DNA of 64,000 nt from Shewanella sp. NFH-SH190041 (GTDB lineage: Bacteria > Pseudomonadota > Gammaproteobacteria > Enterobacterales > Shewanellaceae): NCBI RefSeq assembly GCF_024363255.1, contig NZ_AP026070.1:2356001-2420000 (forward strand), written 5' to 3'. Position numbers and translations under genes: made by a program. Shown piece by piece: positions 35,908-45,139 of this stretch. Numbering within the stretch: the first letter of the stretch is position 1; each line of letters opens with the position of its first letter. Below the pieces are notes generated by a model that saw only the letters and a program-made list of their open reading frames with translations, made no database searches and was not told where the DNA came from.

Positions 35908-36810
35908 TTACTTCAATTTATCCGCAAAAATCTGCTTCACCTTATCCAGTTTAGGGCCAATGACTAATTGGCAATAACCCTGTTCCTGATTTCTGGCATA
36001 GTAATCATTGTGATACTCCTCTGCCGGGTAGAAGACATCAAAAGCGACTAACTCAGTGACCAAAGGCGATGACCATAGCCCTGATGCGTTTAATTTAGCA
36101 ATCATGGCAGAGGCAATATCCTGCTGCATGGCGTTATGGGCAAATATCACGCTGCGGTATTGAGTCCCGACATCATTGCCTTGACGGTTCAACGTGGTAG
36201 GGTCATGACTGGTGAAAAAGACTTCCAATAATGCTTCATAACTAATTTGTTGGGGATCAAATTCAATCTGAACCACTTCCGCATGGCCAGTTGTGCCACT
36301 GCAAACACTGCGATAATCCGCTTTATCCGCATCCCCACCCGCATAGCCTGGCGTCACCTTTAACACCCCACGCAACGCCCTAAATACAGCCTCAACACAC
36401 CAAAAGCAGCCGCCACCAAAAGTTGCCAATGCTGTTGTTGGTTGCACAGGCTCATCATCTTTGCCTTTAAACACCATGGAAACGGAATTTACACAATGCC
36501 GCAGATTTTTATCCGTCAGGTATTCACCAGAAAAAACATGGCCAAGATGGCCGCCACAGCCGGCACAGGTAATTTCAGTTCGACGACCATCAGCATCAAG
36601 GTGGCGCGCTACAGCACCGGGAATTTCATCATCAAATGCCGGCCAACCACAGTGGGCCTGAAATTTGTGCTCAGACAGATACAAGGGAGCATCACACTTA
36701 CGGCAATGATACACCCCAGGGGCATCATGTTGATGGTACACACCACTAAATGGCCGCTCCGTCCCCTTTTCATCAATCACAAAACGTTCAAATTCATTCA
36801 ACTCCCGCAT
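35908..36810 (-). CDS. msrBA: MsrB-MsrA fusion methionine sulfoxide reductase
   Basis: The protein has 300 residues with the start at ATG 36810 (GGAGG five bases upstream); a longer frame to 36852 is unlikely. The N-terminal MsrB domain (residues 1-125) has both zinc Cys pairs (CRKCDAPL, CAGCGGHLGH) and the catalytic Cys in RHCVNSVSM. The C-terminal MsrA domain has GGGCFWCVEAVFRALRGV. The fusion repairs both R and S forms of oxidised methionine. There is no signal peptide, so it is cytosolic, unlike PilB-type fusions. Confidence 0.95.
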   Translation of the reverse strand: MRELNEFERFVIDEKGTERPFSGVYHQHDAPGVYHCRKCDAPLYLSEHKFQAHCGWPAFDDEIPGAVARHLDADGRRTEITCAGCGGHLGHVFSGEYLTDKNLRHCVNSVSMVFKGKDDEPVQPTTALATFGGGCFWCVEAVFRALRGVLKVTPGYAGGDADKADYRSVCSGTTGHAEVVQIEFDPQQISYEALLEVFFTSHDPTTLNRQGNDVGTQYRSVIFAHNAMQQDIASAMIAKLNASGLWSSPLVTELVAFDVFYPAEEYHNDYYARNQEQGYCQLVIGPKLDKVKQIFADKLK

Positions 36811-36972
36811 AAAACCTCCATTACCGTCGGTTGCGGCAAACTGTACCAGCATTGAGACTCCTCACCGGACCCAAGCCTGAGAATGAAATCACAATGCATT
36901 GAATTATATTGATTTACACCATGAGTTTAATAAGGCTAGAATTTACTCAAATTAACAGCGAAGTGAATACCA

Positions 36973-37812
36973 ATGACATTATCTCCCATTGATTACCATG
37001 CCAGAGACAGTGCCCAACAATTTGTTGATTCATTACAACAGACAGGTTTTGCCGTGCTGTATAACCACCCCATTAGTCAGACACTGGTCAATAAAGTCTA
37101 CCAAGACTGGCAAAAGTTCTTCGCCAGCAATGACAAATTAAATTATCTGTTCAACCCCAAAACCCAAGACGGCTTTTTCCCATCAGAAGTTTCAGAAACC
37201 GCCAAAGGCCACTGCGTTAAGGATATCAAAGAGTATTTCCATGTTTATCCTTGGGGACGAATTCCAGCTCACCTTAATGATGATATTCTCAATTACTATC
37301 AACAGGCCAATCAATTAGCAACCGAATTACTCGATTGGGTTGACCAGAAATGCCCTGAAGAGATTATGACCCGTTTTTCTGTGCCCCTGCCGGAAATGAT
37401 CCTCGATAGCCAAAAAACCCTTTTGCGAGTATTGCACTATCCCCCACTCACCGGTGAGGAAGAAATTGGTGCCGTACGCGCCGCAGCACACGAAGACATT
37501 AATCTACTCACTATCTTACCTGCCGCCAGTCAACCTGGGTTGGAAGTCAAAACCCGCGATGGACAATGGCTTAAAGTTTCTTGTGATTTTGGCCAGCTGA
37601 TTATTAACAGTGGGGATATGTTAAAAGAAGCCTCAGGAGGCTACTTCCCTTCTACTACACACAGGGTTGTAAACCCCGTCAACGGCGCGGCTCACAGTTC
37701 ACGGCTATCCTTACCGCTATTTCTTCACCCTAAACCTGAAGTGGTATTATCAGAACGTCACACCGCCCAGAGTTATCTCAGCGAAAGGCTGCGTGAGTTA
37801 GGCGTAATATGA
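36973..37812 (+). CDS. 2-oxoglutarate/Fe(II) oxygenase, isopenicillin-N-synthase-like
   Basis: The 279-residue protein has the iron triad His and Asp in AAHEDINLLTILPA and a second His in TTHRVVNP, with the 2-oxoglutarate Arg in SSRLSLPLFLH. The N-terminal DIOX_N part (FAVLYNHPISQTLVNKVYQDWQKFF) and the core fit the IPNS-like group. The substrate is unknown. It stands alone between msrBA and a GTPase gene. Confidence 0.88.
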   Translation: MTLSPIDYHARDSAQQFVDSLQQTGFAVLYNHPISQTLVNKVYQDWQKFFASNDKLNYLFNPKTQDGFFPSEVSETAKGHCVKDIKEYFHVYPWGRIPAHLNDDILNYYQQANQLATELLDWVDQKCPEEIMTRFSVPLPEMILDSQKTLLRVLHYPPLTGEEEIGAVRAAAHEDINLLTILPAASQPGLEVKTRDGQWLKVSCDFGQLIINSGDMLKEASGGYFPSTTHRVVNPVNGAAHSSRLSLPLFLHPKPEVVLSERHTAQSYLSERLRELGVI

Positions 37813-37856
37813 TGCTGTAGAAGATCCCATTTTCCAGTATGAATGCTGGATAAATC

Positions 37857-37879
37857 AGCGCCTAGAGGCGCTTTTTTTA
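37857..37879 (+). terminator. Terminator after the oxygenase gene
   Basis: AGCGCC-TAGA-GGCGCT followed by seven T. Confidence 0.92.
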
Positions 37880-37949
37880 TGCTTTTGGCTGTTAAACCGC
37901 TACAATGGGCGCCGCTAAACCCGTTAGAGTTAAAAGGAACAGAATCCCC

Positions 37950-38885
37950 ATGGCAATCCAATGGTTTCCAGGACACATGCACAAAGCCCGCAAAGAAATT
38001 GCCGAGGCGATGCCACAGATTGATTTGGTTATTGAAGTATTGGATGCACGCATTCCCTACTCCAGCGAAAACCCCATGGTTGCCAGCCTGCGTGGTGACC
38101 GTCCCTGCATCAAATTACTGAACAAATGCGATTTAGCTGATCCTGAGATCACCGCCCAGTGGATTGAATACCTTGAAAAAGAACAGGGTGTAAAAGCGAT
38201 GGCGGTGACCACACTGCAGCCTGCACTTATCAAAAAAATTCCCGAACTGTGCCGCAAACTGGTCCCGAATCGCGTTGGCAGCGAAAAACAGCTCCGCACC
38301 ATGATTATGGGGATCCCCAATGTTGGCAAATCGACCATTATTAACACCTTAGCAGGCCGTACCATTGCCAAAACCGGTAATGAACCAGCAGTCACTAAAG
38401 CCCAGCAGCGCATTAATCTCGGCAATGGCATTGTGCTGTCTGACACCCCAGGTATTCTTTGGCCAAAAGTGGACAATGAAGCATCCAGTTACCGTCTGGC
38501 CGTCACTGGTGCCATCAAAGATACCGCGATGGAATATGACGATGTCGCCATGTTTGCAGCAGAATATTTTCTCGCCGCCTACCCTCAGGCAATCCAAGAG
38601 CGATATAAAATCGATGAACTGCCAGCAACCGATATTGAACTGTTAGAAGAGATTGGCGCTAAGCGAGGAGCGAAACGAGCCGGAGGCCGAGTCGATCTGC
38701 ACAAGGTTTCAGAGTTATTACTGCACGAATTCCGCTCTGGTAAAATTGGGCTGCTCAGCTTAGAGACGCCTGCAATGGCTGAGCAGGAAAAAGCCGAAGT
38801 AGCTCGAATTCTGGCAGAAAAGGCCGCAGAGAAAGAAGCCCGCAAAGCTGCAGAGAAACTGAAACGCTCCGGCAAACGTCACTAA
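37950..38885 (+). CDS. YlqF/RbgA-type ribosome biogenesis GTPase
   Basis: The 311-residue circularly permuted GTPase has G4 (NKCDLAD) before G1 (GIPNVGKST) and G3 (DTPGILWP). The start at ATG 37950 gives the conserved MAIQWFPGHMHKARKEI. RbgA-type proteins help assemble the large ribosomal subunit. The C-terminus ends in an Ala/Glu/Lys-rich helix (EQEKAEVARILAEKAAEKEARKAAEKLKRSGKRH), an extension not found in short homologues. Confidence 0.93.
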   Translation: MAIQWFPGHMHKARKEIAEAMPQIDLVIEVLDARIPYSSENPMVASLRGDRPCIKLLNKCDLADPEITAQWIEYLEKEQGVKAMAVTTLQPALIKKIPELCRKLVPNRVGSEKQLRTMIMGIPNVGKSTIINTLAGRTIAKTGNEPAVTKAQQRINLGNGIVLSDTPGILWPKVDNEASSYRLAVTGAIKDTAMEYDDVAMFAAEYFLAAYPQAIQERYKIDELPATDIELLEEIGAKRGAKRAGGRVDLHKVSELLLHEFRSGKIGLLSLETPAMAEQEKAEVARILAEKAAEKEARKAAEKLKRSGKRH

Positions 38886-38918
38886 GCGTGCAAGCGTTAT
38901 AAAGTAATTCCCCATAGC

Positions 38919-38952
38919 AAAACAGCGGCCAATGATGGCCGCTGTTTTATTC
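38919..38952 (+). terminator. Terminator after the GTPase gene
   Basis: AAAACAGCGGCC-AATGAT-GGCCGCTGTTTT, an 11-bp-plus stem followed by TATT. Confidence 0.9.
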
Positions 38953-39324
38953 TCTCTTCGCCTTTTGCAAACACATTCATATCGTTAGCCAGCGATTGGT
39001 AATGCGTAATCACAGATAAAAGTGAGCGAGTATGCAATGTCATGCATTGCCACAACCATCAACTTAATGCGCTTCGCGCGCCACTGGTCAACGCATCCAC
39101 ACGCTCAAGTACCGCATCACTGACGTCTTCAAGCAAATCAAGCACATGATCAAAGCCCCCTGTGCCGCCATAATAAGGATCCGGTACATCCTTCCCGACA
39201 GCTTCCACCATATCTCGCATCAAATGCAATTTATCCTGCAACACAACTGGACAGGTAGTCCCCCCTAAAAATAACAGCAGCCAAAAGTAGAATTTTCTCG
39301 TAAGGTAAACGCAGGAGATTCGAC

Positions 39325-39591
39325 ATGAAAACATCGCGATACACGGACAGTCAGATAATCAACATCCTCAAGCAAGCTGAAGCAGGAGCACCCGTTCCAG
39401 AGCTTTGTCGTGAGCATGGCATGAGCAGTGCGACCTTTTACAAATGGCGGGCAAAATACAGTGGGATGGATGCGTCACTCATGGCGCGTATGAAAGAACT
39501 TGAAGACGAAAACCGACGGCTCAAGAAAATGTATGCTGAAGAACGTCTCAAAGCCGAAATTATTCAGGAAGCCATGGCAAAAAAGTGGTGA
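39325..39591 (+). CDS. IS407-group transposase OrfA, copy 2
   Basis: The sequence is the same as the OrfA at 18679: HTH plus heptad-rich tail, ending in the A6G frameshift run. AGGAG lies 8 bases upstream of ATG. Confidence 0.93.
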   Translation: MKTSRYTDSQIINILKQAEAGAPVPELCREHGMSSATFYKWRAKYSGMDASLMARMKELEDENRRLKKMYAEERLKAEIIQEAMAKKW

Positions 39592-40400
39592 AGCCCAGTG
39601 AGCGACGCGTGCTTGCTCAGCAGTCTGTGGCGGCTTCAGACATCAGTATTCGAATGGCATGTCGCATTTTCAGCGTCAGTGAGACTTGCTACCGCTACCA
39701 ATCAGTCCTGCGAGACGAAAATGCAGACATTGCCAATTGGCTTATTCAGCTGACGACAGATGAAAATGACTGGGGCTTTGGTCTGTGCTTTGATTACCTG
39801 CGCAATGTGAAGGACAAAACATGGAACCACAAACGTGTGTATCGTATTTATTGCGAGCTAGCGTTAAACCTGCGTATTCGTCCTAAACGACGGCTAAAAC
39901 GCCATGCTCCAGAGCCGTTAAAAGAACCCGTGCGGCCGAATCAAGTATGGTCCGTCGATTTCATGCATGACCAGTTGGCTGATGGTCGCAGCTACCGTTT
40001 ATTTAATGTGATTGATGATTATCATCGTGAAGGCTTGGCGATTGAAGCGGGACTGTCACTGCCAGCACTAAGGGTTATCCGAACTCTTAATCAACTCTTG
40101 GAACAACGCCCTAAACCTTCCATTATCCGTTGTGATAATGGGCCTGAATTCATTAGCGGTGAGTTTGTTAATTGGGCCAAGCAACATAACATTCGGATTG
40201 AATATATTCAGCCAGGTAAACCTCAGCAGAACGCCTATATCGAGCGACACAACAAAACGATTCGATACAGTTGGGTGAGCAAGCATCTATTCGATTCAAT
40301 TGAGGAGGTACAAGACTATGCGACAAAGTGGCTATGGTTTTACAATCATGAACGACCACACAAAGCCAATAACGGCAGGCCACCACTGATGGCTGCTTAA
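39585..40400 (+). CDS. IS407-group transposase OrfB, copy 2
   Basis: The protein is identical to the OrfB at 18939, with the DDE triad intact. It is made by -1 frameshift from OrfA. Being intact, it could mobilise both copies. Confidence 0.93.
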   Translation: MVKPSERRVLAQQSVAASDISIRMACRIFSVSETCYRYQSVLRDENADIANWLIQLTTDENDWGFGLCFDYLRNVKDKTWNHKRVYRIYCELALNLRIRPKRRLKRHAPEPLKEPVRPNQVWSVDFMHDQLADGRSYRLFNVIDDYHREGLAIEAGLSLPALRVIRTLNQLLEQRPKPSIIRCDNGPEFISGEFVNWAKQHNIRIEYIQPGKPQQNAYIERHNKTIRYSWVSKHLFDSIEEVQDYATKWLWFYNHERPHKANNGRPPLMAA

Positions 40401-40933
40401 TCTCTACTTTTAATGGCGGTTAAAAAAGGGAGGACTACCGACACTGTTGCTTAAGTGCAAGCAGATTCTGTTTATCTGCCGCTAAAATCAGATCAAACTG
40501 CTCAAAATCAGCATGGCAAACTTGCCGCGCCGTAATACCAGCAAAATCATAGCCTCTCACCTTGCCGGCGGCAATACTGCGTTTATCTGGCGTTTCACCA
40601 CAGTGATAAGCATGGGTCCCCGCAGAGTCAAGCTTTACAGCAATCCCCCGTGATTGCGCTTTATGGCGACAAACCGCCTCTGCTGTAGGTGAGCGACAAA
40701 TATTACCCATACAGACGAATAACACTGCTGGCAATGCGCCTAACTCAGGTGGACAAGACATTAGCGCCCCCAATAACACAACTAGGTTAATGCCTTGAGC
40801 ATACCCGAAATCAATGACAAAACGGTAAAACAAGCACAGCCACTTCAAGAAAAGTCACTTCAAGCAAAGTCACATATTAAGGTATATGGCGAAGAGATAA
40901 GCACTCAACAACGCCGACCTTATCCCTAATATT

Positions 40934-41779
40934 TTACTGCGCCGCTCTGATCCGCAGAAAACTGGCAAAACGGGGTAATCCATTGGCCGTCAGCCCCCGG
41001 TACCGATAGGTAATCACCGCCCCAATTGGTGGCGGCATACGCCGCTCAGCATCACTAAATCCAGTCCCAAGATTAAATTGTTTACCGTTATCGCCTATGA
41101 CTTGTAATGCTCCCAGCATGCCGGTGTATTTTCCCTTCCCCGGAATATGCCCAATAACTGTCGCTTCAGCATCGTACTCAAGTTTAAGTTTGATCAAATC
41201 CCGGCTGCGGCCTTGCTGATAATGGGCATCCCGATGGTGCAACATCAACCCCTCTGCCCCATCAGCAACATACTGTGCTAGCAAGGTATCAAGTTGCTGT
41301 AATGAGTTAACCTTAAACTGAGGCACAATCTGCAAATAAGGTGATGCATCAACCCATTGACCGAGGTGTTTATAACGCTCGCCAAAAGGCGCATTATTAC
41401 CAGATAAATCAAACACCATAAACTTTACCTGCTGCCATAATGGATCGTCCTGACTATAATGCCGCCGTACCAAGGCAGAGACTTCATTAAAACGACCACG
41501 CCCCAACCAAATTTCACCATCTAAGGGGACATTGGGAAATGAAGCCGTAAACCAGTCAGGTACGGGTATAACCCGACCACTACGGCTCAACATCTGTTGC
41601 CCAGTCCAAAATCCCCGAACCCCATCATATTTTTCACTGATAAAATAAGTTTGGATCTCAGCCAGCGGCGCGGCACTGAAACGACTGGCCAACTGCACTG
41701 CCGGCCGCTCAGCAGCAACAGCTAATGAGTCCGACAACGCCAACAAAAGCAACAGCCCACTGACCCAATAGCGGCACAT
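40934..41779 (-). CDS. ligE: ATP-dependent DNA ligase, LigE type, with signal peptide
   Basis: The protein has 281 residues with the start at ATG 41779. A signal peptide (WVSGLLLLLALSDSLAVAAERP) precedes a minimal ligase. Catalytic lysine motif I is EKYDGVRG, motif III VPLDGEIWL, motif IV VKFMVFDL and motif V GLMLHH...LIKLK. LigE enzymes are exported and have been linked to biofilm or DNA uptake; E. coli lacks one. There is no OB-extension beyond about 70 residues, consistent with the short Lig E form. A longer start (41845) would hide the signal. Confidence 0.88.
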   Translation of the reverse strand: MCRYWVSGLLLLLALSDSLAVAAERPAVQLASRFSAAPLAEIQTYFISEKYDGVRGFWTGQQMLSRSGRVIPVPDWFTASFPNVPLDGEIWLGRGRFNEVSALVRRHYSQDDPLWQQVKFMVFDLSGNNAPFGERYKHLGQWVDASPYLQIVPQFKVNSLQQLDTLLAQYVADGAEGLMLHHRDAHYQQGRSRDLIKLKLEYDAEATVIGHIPGKGKYTGMLGALQVIGDNGKQFNLGTGFSDAERRMPPPIGAVITYRYRGLTANGLPRFASFLRIRAAQ

Positions 41780-41845
41780 GCCAATATTTTCCCCTGAGAT
41801 ACAATCTATCGCACTAAGACAATATCCTTTTGCTAAATTGGCCAT

Positions 41846-42186
41846 ATGCCTCCCTGCTAGCGCGCTGTTCTCTCAAACAGGCGTTAATAACACCGCGGTT
41901 AATATTCACCGTTCAGCATAGAAGAAAATACGCACTCAATTTGCAATGAAAATAATTGATAACTGTTACAGATCTGCTGTTTTGTGGCAAATCACTGCCA
42001 AACTCAGCTAACGACAACACGTTTACCAATCAGCACGATTACAGATAACTCCGACATAGAAATAGCTCAGCCATAGGGCTTAAATAACTATTCCTTTACA
42101 ATCAATATTTAATTCATCGCTCGAGCAATGATATACTCGCCGACATTAAATTTGTTACATTCTGATACGGCAGCTTTAGTACTTAT
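41846..42186. other. Intergenic region between ligE and dgkA
   Basis: No gene is seen on either strand. It is a divergent gap that should hold the promoters of ligE and dgkA. Confidence 0.55.
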
Positions 42187-42558
42187 ATGAAACCGGCAAA
42201 TAATCACGGCATTAAACGCGTCATCCGGGCGACCGGCTTTTCCATCCAAGGGCTTAAAGCCGCATGGATTCACGAAGCCGCATTCCGTCAGGAGTGTATT
42301 CTGGCCATCATACTGTTACCACTGGCTTTTGTGTTTAATACCACCACAGTTGAAAGCCTGCTGATGGTCATTACCGTCTTTCTGGTGCTGATTGCTGAGT
42401 TGATTAACTCCGCAATTGAAGCGGTAGTCGATCGTATTAGCGATGAAATCCACCCATTAAGTGGTCGGGCAAAGGATATCGGCTCTGCCGCTGTATTTTT
42501 GGCGCTGGTACTCTGTGCGATAACTTGGGCTTTAATCCTACTGCCTAAATTGCTGTGA
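42187..42558 (+). CDS. dgkA: Diacylglycerol kinase
   Basis: The 123-residue protein has three hydrophobic helices and the signature AELINSAIEAVVDR, with EAAFRQE near residue 35. This matches the small trimeric bacterial kinase, which recycles diacylglycerol to phosphatidate in the inner membrane. Confidence 0.95.
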   Translation: MKPANNHGIKRVIRATGFSIQGLKAAWIHEAAFRQECILAIILLPLAFVFNTTTVESLLMVITVFLVLIAELINSAIEAVVDRISDEIHPLSGRAKDIGSAAVFLALVLCAITWALILLPKLL

Positions 42559-42573
42559 TTTCTGTTCACAGCT

Positions 42574-42604
42574 AAAAAAAGCGGCTCACAGAGCCGCTTT
42601 TTGT
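42574..42604. terminator. Shared terminator between dgkA and hdfR
   Basis: AAAAAAAGCGGCTC-ACA-GAGCCGCTTTTT is symmetric, overlaps the end of hdfR and serves both convergent genes. Confidence 0.88.
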
Positions 42605-43437
42605 TGTAACACACCGATGGCGGATTGAATAATCGCCAGCCGATCATTCTGCCCCCAATATCCCAAATAGACACTACGGCTTAAACTGGCGGCATCTTGC
42701 ACCAAGTGTAATTTCCCCTGTGCTAAACCATCCTGAATGAGGTGATGTGGTAAAAAAGCGGTCGCCTGATTATTCAACACAAAATCCAATGCCATCGCTG
42801 CACTACCGGTATGCATAGAAGGCAAGGGTAAGCCAACAAAATCGCGAGCATGCTGAATATTGAAGGCTGTCCCCCAATTCACTTTAACATAGGGATATTG
42901 TCCTACGTCAGCCAGAGAAATATCACCCGCCCCGGAAACCAAGCACAGTTCCACTTCCCCGAGTTTAATATGTTCCAGCTCATCCATCTGCGGAGCATCA
43001 AAAGAAATCATCACATCCAGCGTTCTGGCCAACAATTGCCGACTCATCACGCTGTGAGGTAACTCCTCTGTTCTTAATGCAACGCCACTCAGCGCTTGAT
43101 GCAAAGGTTGCAATACAGGCTGCAGATAAGCCCCCCATATATTAGGCACCGCACCAATAGCTAATTGAATACTCTGCTCATTACTTAGCGAGATATCCTG
43201 CTTGGCCCGCTCCCATGCCGTTAAAATAGCCTCAGCATGTACCAGCATTCGCTCACCTGCGCTGGTTAATTGAATATTATTGCGCTGACGAGCAAACAGT
43301 GCGACACCTAACACACTCTCCAACTGCTTCACCCGAAAGCTTACCGCACTGCGGGTTAAAAAAAGGTTATCGGCCGCTTTACCAAAATGACGGGTACGAG
43401 CCACCTCAAGAAAGGTTTTCAGCAGATCAGTATCCAT
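42586..43437 (-). CDS. hdfR: LysR-type regulator HdfR
   Basis: The 283-residue protein starts MDTDLLKTFLEVARTRHFGKAADNLFLTRSAVSFRVKQLE, close to E. coli HdfR, which represses flhDC and activates other genes. A typical LysR effector domain follows (residues 90-280). It is divergent from maoP, as in E. coli. Confidence 0.88.
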   Translation of the reverse strand: MDTDLLKTFLEVARTRHFGKAADNLFLTRSAVSFRVKQLESVLGVALFARQRNNIQLTSAGERMLVHAEAILTAWERAKQDISLSNEQSIQLAIGAVPNIWGAYLQPVLQPLHQALSGVALRTEELPHSVMSRQLLARTLDVMISFDAPQMDELEHIKLGEVELCLVSGAGDISLADVGQYPYVKVNWGTAFNIQHARDFVGLPLPSMHTGSAAMALDFVLNNQATAFLPHHLIQDGLAQGKLHLVQDAASLSRSVYLGYWGQNDRLAIIQSAIGVLQQKAAL

Positions 43438-43553
43438 AAAATTTCTTTACCAACAGAGACAAATTATTTTGTTTTCAAATTGCATGATACTCGCCAATAC
43501 TGTCGCGGGAAATCGTTGCAGCGCAATAGTGCGAACTGAATTAAGGAAAATTT

Positions 43554-43949
43554 ATGGCCGGACCGGAACTGACCGACCTTGCAGGCATGGAGCAACACAC
43601 CAGTGCACAGGGCGGGTTTATCTCTTATAAACGTTTTTATGATGACACCCATTTCCCGCGGGGCTTTAGCCGCTGTGGCGACTTTACCACCAAAGAAGCA
43701 CAATTACTGGAGCAGCATGGCCACGCCATGCAGGCACTGGCCCGGGCAGAACGTGTGCCTGTGACCGTTGAAGAAACACAATTCGTCGAAGTTTTGAGTG
43801 GACAGCGCGCCGCTGAGACTTTGTTAGAGCGCATCTGGCTAAAGTATTGTAAACTGTGCGCCGGAAAACCCTTTTACTCCGTCAGCAATAGCCCACGGGG
43901 ACTGGGTTCACACACAATATTGTACGACCCTGATGACGCTCCCTATTGA
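43554..43949 (+). CDS. maoP: MaoP (DUF413)
   Basis: The 131-residue protein contains YKRFYDDTHFPRGFSRCGDFTTKEAQLLEQHGHA, the DUF413/YifE core. MaoP acts with maoS to organise the Ori macrodomain in enterics. AAGGAAA lies 6 bases upstream of the ATG. The divergent hdfR neighbour supports the call. Confidence 0.9.
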   Translation: MAGPELTDLAGMEQHTSAQGGFISYKRFYDDTHFPRGFSRCGDFTTKEAQLLEQHGHAMQALARAERVPVTVEETQFVEVLSGQRAAETLLERIWLKYCKLCAGKPFYSVSNSPRGLGSHTILYDPDDAPY

Positions 43950-43965
43950 GAGCTTGAGGAAGACT

Positions 43966-43989
43966 AATGAAAATTGAGGTTTGCATCTA
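43966..43989 (+). CDS. Seven-codon upstream reading frame
   Basis: ATG AAA ATT GAG GTT TGC ATC TAA follows a GAGGAAGAC ribosome site and ends so that its stop overlaps the ATG of the RimK-like gene (TAATG). It could be a leader that couples ribosomes to the main start. It might also be chance. Confidence 0.35.
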
Positions 43990-44976
43990 ATGCGCGGCTG
44001 GATTTTATATAAAGAAACCGCCACCCTGCTAAAACCTGAATTGTATGAAATCAATCGCCTTTTGGAAGCAGCCAAAGCGGACAACATTGAGTTGGAAGTG
44101 TATGCGCCAGAAGAGTTTGATTTGACGGTTACCAGAGAGGACAACAAGAGTATCCTGTTAAACGGTCAACCTGTAGAGTTGCCCGATTTCATTATTCCAC
44201 GGATGGGGTCAGGTACCACTTACTTTGCCTTGGCGATTATTCGCCACTTGGAACGGTTGGGCGTGTACTGTTTAAATTCATCCAGCGCGATCGAAACAGT
44301 AAAAGATAAGCTGTTTTCCCAACAGCTGCTGGCTGAAAAAAACCTGCCAACCCCCAAAACCATGCTGGTAAAGTTCCCGGTAGATGTGGATTTGGTTGAG
44401 CGCCATCTAGGCTTCCCTGTTGTGATTAAAACCCTATCTGGCTCTCAAGGCAGTGGGGTTTTTCTGTCACATAAAGCACGGGAATTTGATGATCTGATGC
44501 AGCTTATCGAAGCCACTAACAAAAACACCAATATTATCCTGCAGGAATTCATCGCCAATAGTCATGGCCGTGATCTGCGGGTATTCACTATTGGTGGTCG
44601 GGTGGCTGGCTGTTATGAACGTCGCGGACAAGAAGATAGCTTTAAAGCTAACGTCAGTGCCGGTGGTTCAGCACGGCCTTTTGAAGTGACACCAGAAATT
44701 GAATGGCTAGCAACGCAAACAGCTAACATTCTGGATCTGGATGTTTCTGGTATTGACCTTTTATTTGATAATGGTCACTACAAAATCTGTGAAGCCAACT
44801 CGTCTCCTGGCTTTGAAGGGCTTGAATCCTGTCTGAATGTGGATATTGCGGCACAAATTCTGCACTTTATCCGTATTCGTCTGGGTCTGTTCAACAAAAC
44901 GTCTCCTGTGAGTCCGGTTCACCCAGAGTCTATTAAAAAGACCAAAGTGATCAAAGAGATAAAAAGCGCTGAATAA
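43990..44976 (+). CDS. RimK-family ATP-grasp ligase
   Basis: The protein has 328 residues from ATG 43990. The ATP-grasp core runs through residues 95-290 (KDKLFSQQLLAEKNLPTPKTMLVKFP ... VIKTLSGSQGSGVFLS ... EANSSPGFEGLES) and has the RimK-type metal-binding ending. E. coli RimK (300 residues) adds glutamates to ribosomal S6. The different N-terminus and the longer C-tail (SPVSPVHPESIKKTKVIKEIKSAE) mean the substrate is uncertain. Confidence 0.85.
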   Translation: MRGWILYKETATLLKPELYEINRLLEAAKADNIELEVYAPEEFDLTVTREDNKSILLNGQPVELPDFIIPRMGSGTTYFALAIIRHLERLGVYCLNSSSAIETVKDKLFSQQLLAEKNLPTPKTMLVKFPVDVDLVERHLGFPVVIKTLSGSQGSGVFLSHKAREFDDLMQLIEATNKNTNIILQEFIANSHGRDLRVFTIGGRVAGCYERRGQEDSFKANVSAGGSARPFEVTPEIEWLATQTANILDLDVSGIDLLFDNGHYKICEANSSPGFEGLESCLNVDIAAQILHFIRIRLGLFNKTSPVSPVHPESIKKTKVIKEIKSAE

Positions 44977-44998
44977 TATTCAGTCGCAATAATCACTC

Positions 44999-45028
44999 AA
45001 ACGCAGCTCCGGCTGCGTTTTTTATTTT
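44999..45028 (+). terminator. Terminator after the RimK-like gene
   Basis: AAACGCAGC-TCCG-GCTGCGTTTTTTATTTT, a UCCG-type loop with a T run. Confidence 0.93.
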
Positions 45029-45139
45029 CCCTCTTTTTTGATTCCCCATCAGCTTTTCGGCAATACCTTAGTCTGTGAACCTTGCAAACTTGGTTTAACC
45101 GTGATTTAAAGATGCGCTAACCAAGATGAAGACTCTGAT

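Larger units (their letters stand above)
39254..40439 (+). mobile_element. IS3-family IS407-group element, copy 2
   Basis: The 1186-bp element has GGTAGTCC/GGACTACC ends and a 4-bp target duplication GACA, as typical of the IS407 group. It differs from copy 1 (18609-19793) by one extra C in the C run near the left end. Both copies lie in the same orientation. The clean duplication indicates a simple insertion. Confidence 0.96.
39059..40761 (-). pseudogene. Low-molecular-weight protein tyrosine phosphatase, split by an IS407-group element
   Basis: The 5' part (40444-40761) has the P-loop VLFVCMGNICRSPTAEAVCRHKA with the catalytic Cys and Arg. The 3' part (39059-39253) has DPYYGGTGGFDHVLDLLEDVSDAVLERV with the catalytic Asp loop. 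The element at 39254-40439 lies between, with the duplication GACA at 39250-39253 and 40440-40443. Removing it restores the frame (...LLALKQQCPVVLQDKLHLM...). The start used is ATG 40761. The split enzyme lacks its general-acid Asp and should be inactive. Confidence 0.93.

Noticed and set aside
39059..39334. Hybrid frame joining the phosphatase end and the IS left end as a separate gene
   Set aside because: The frame crosses the IS boundary at 39254; only the part to 39253 belongs to the phosphatase.
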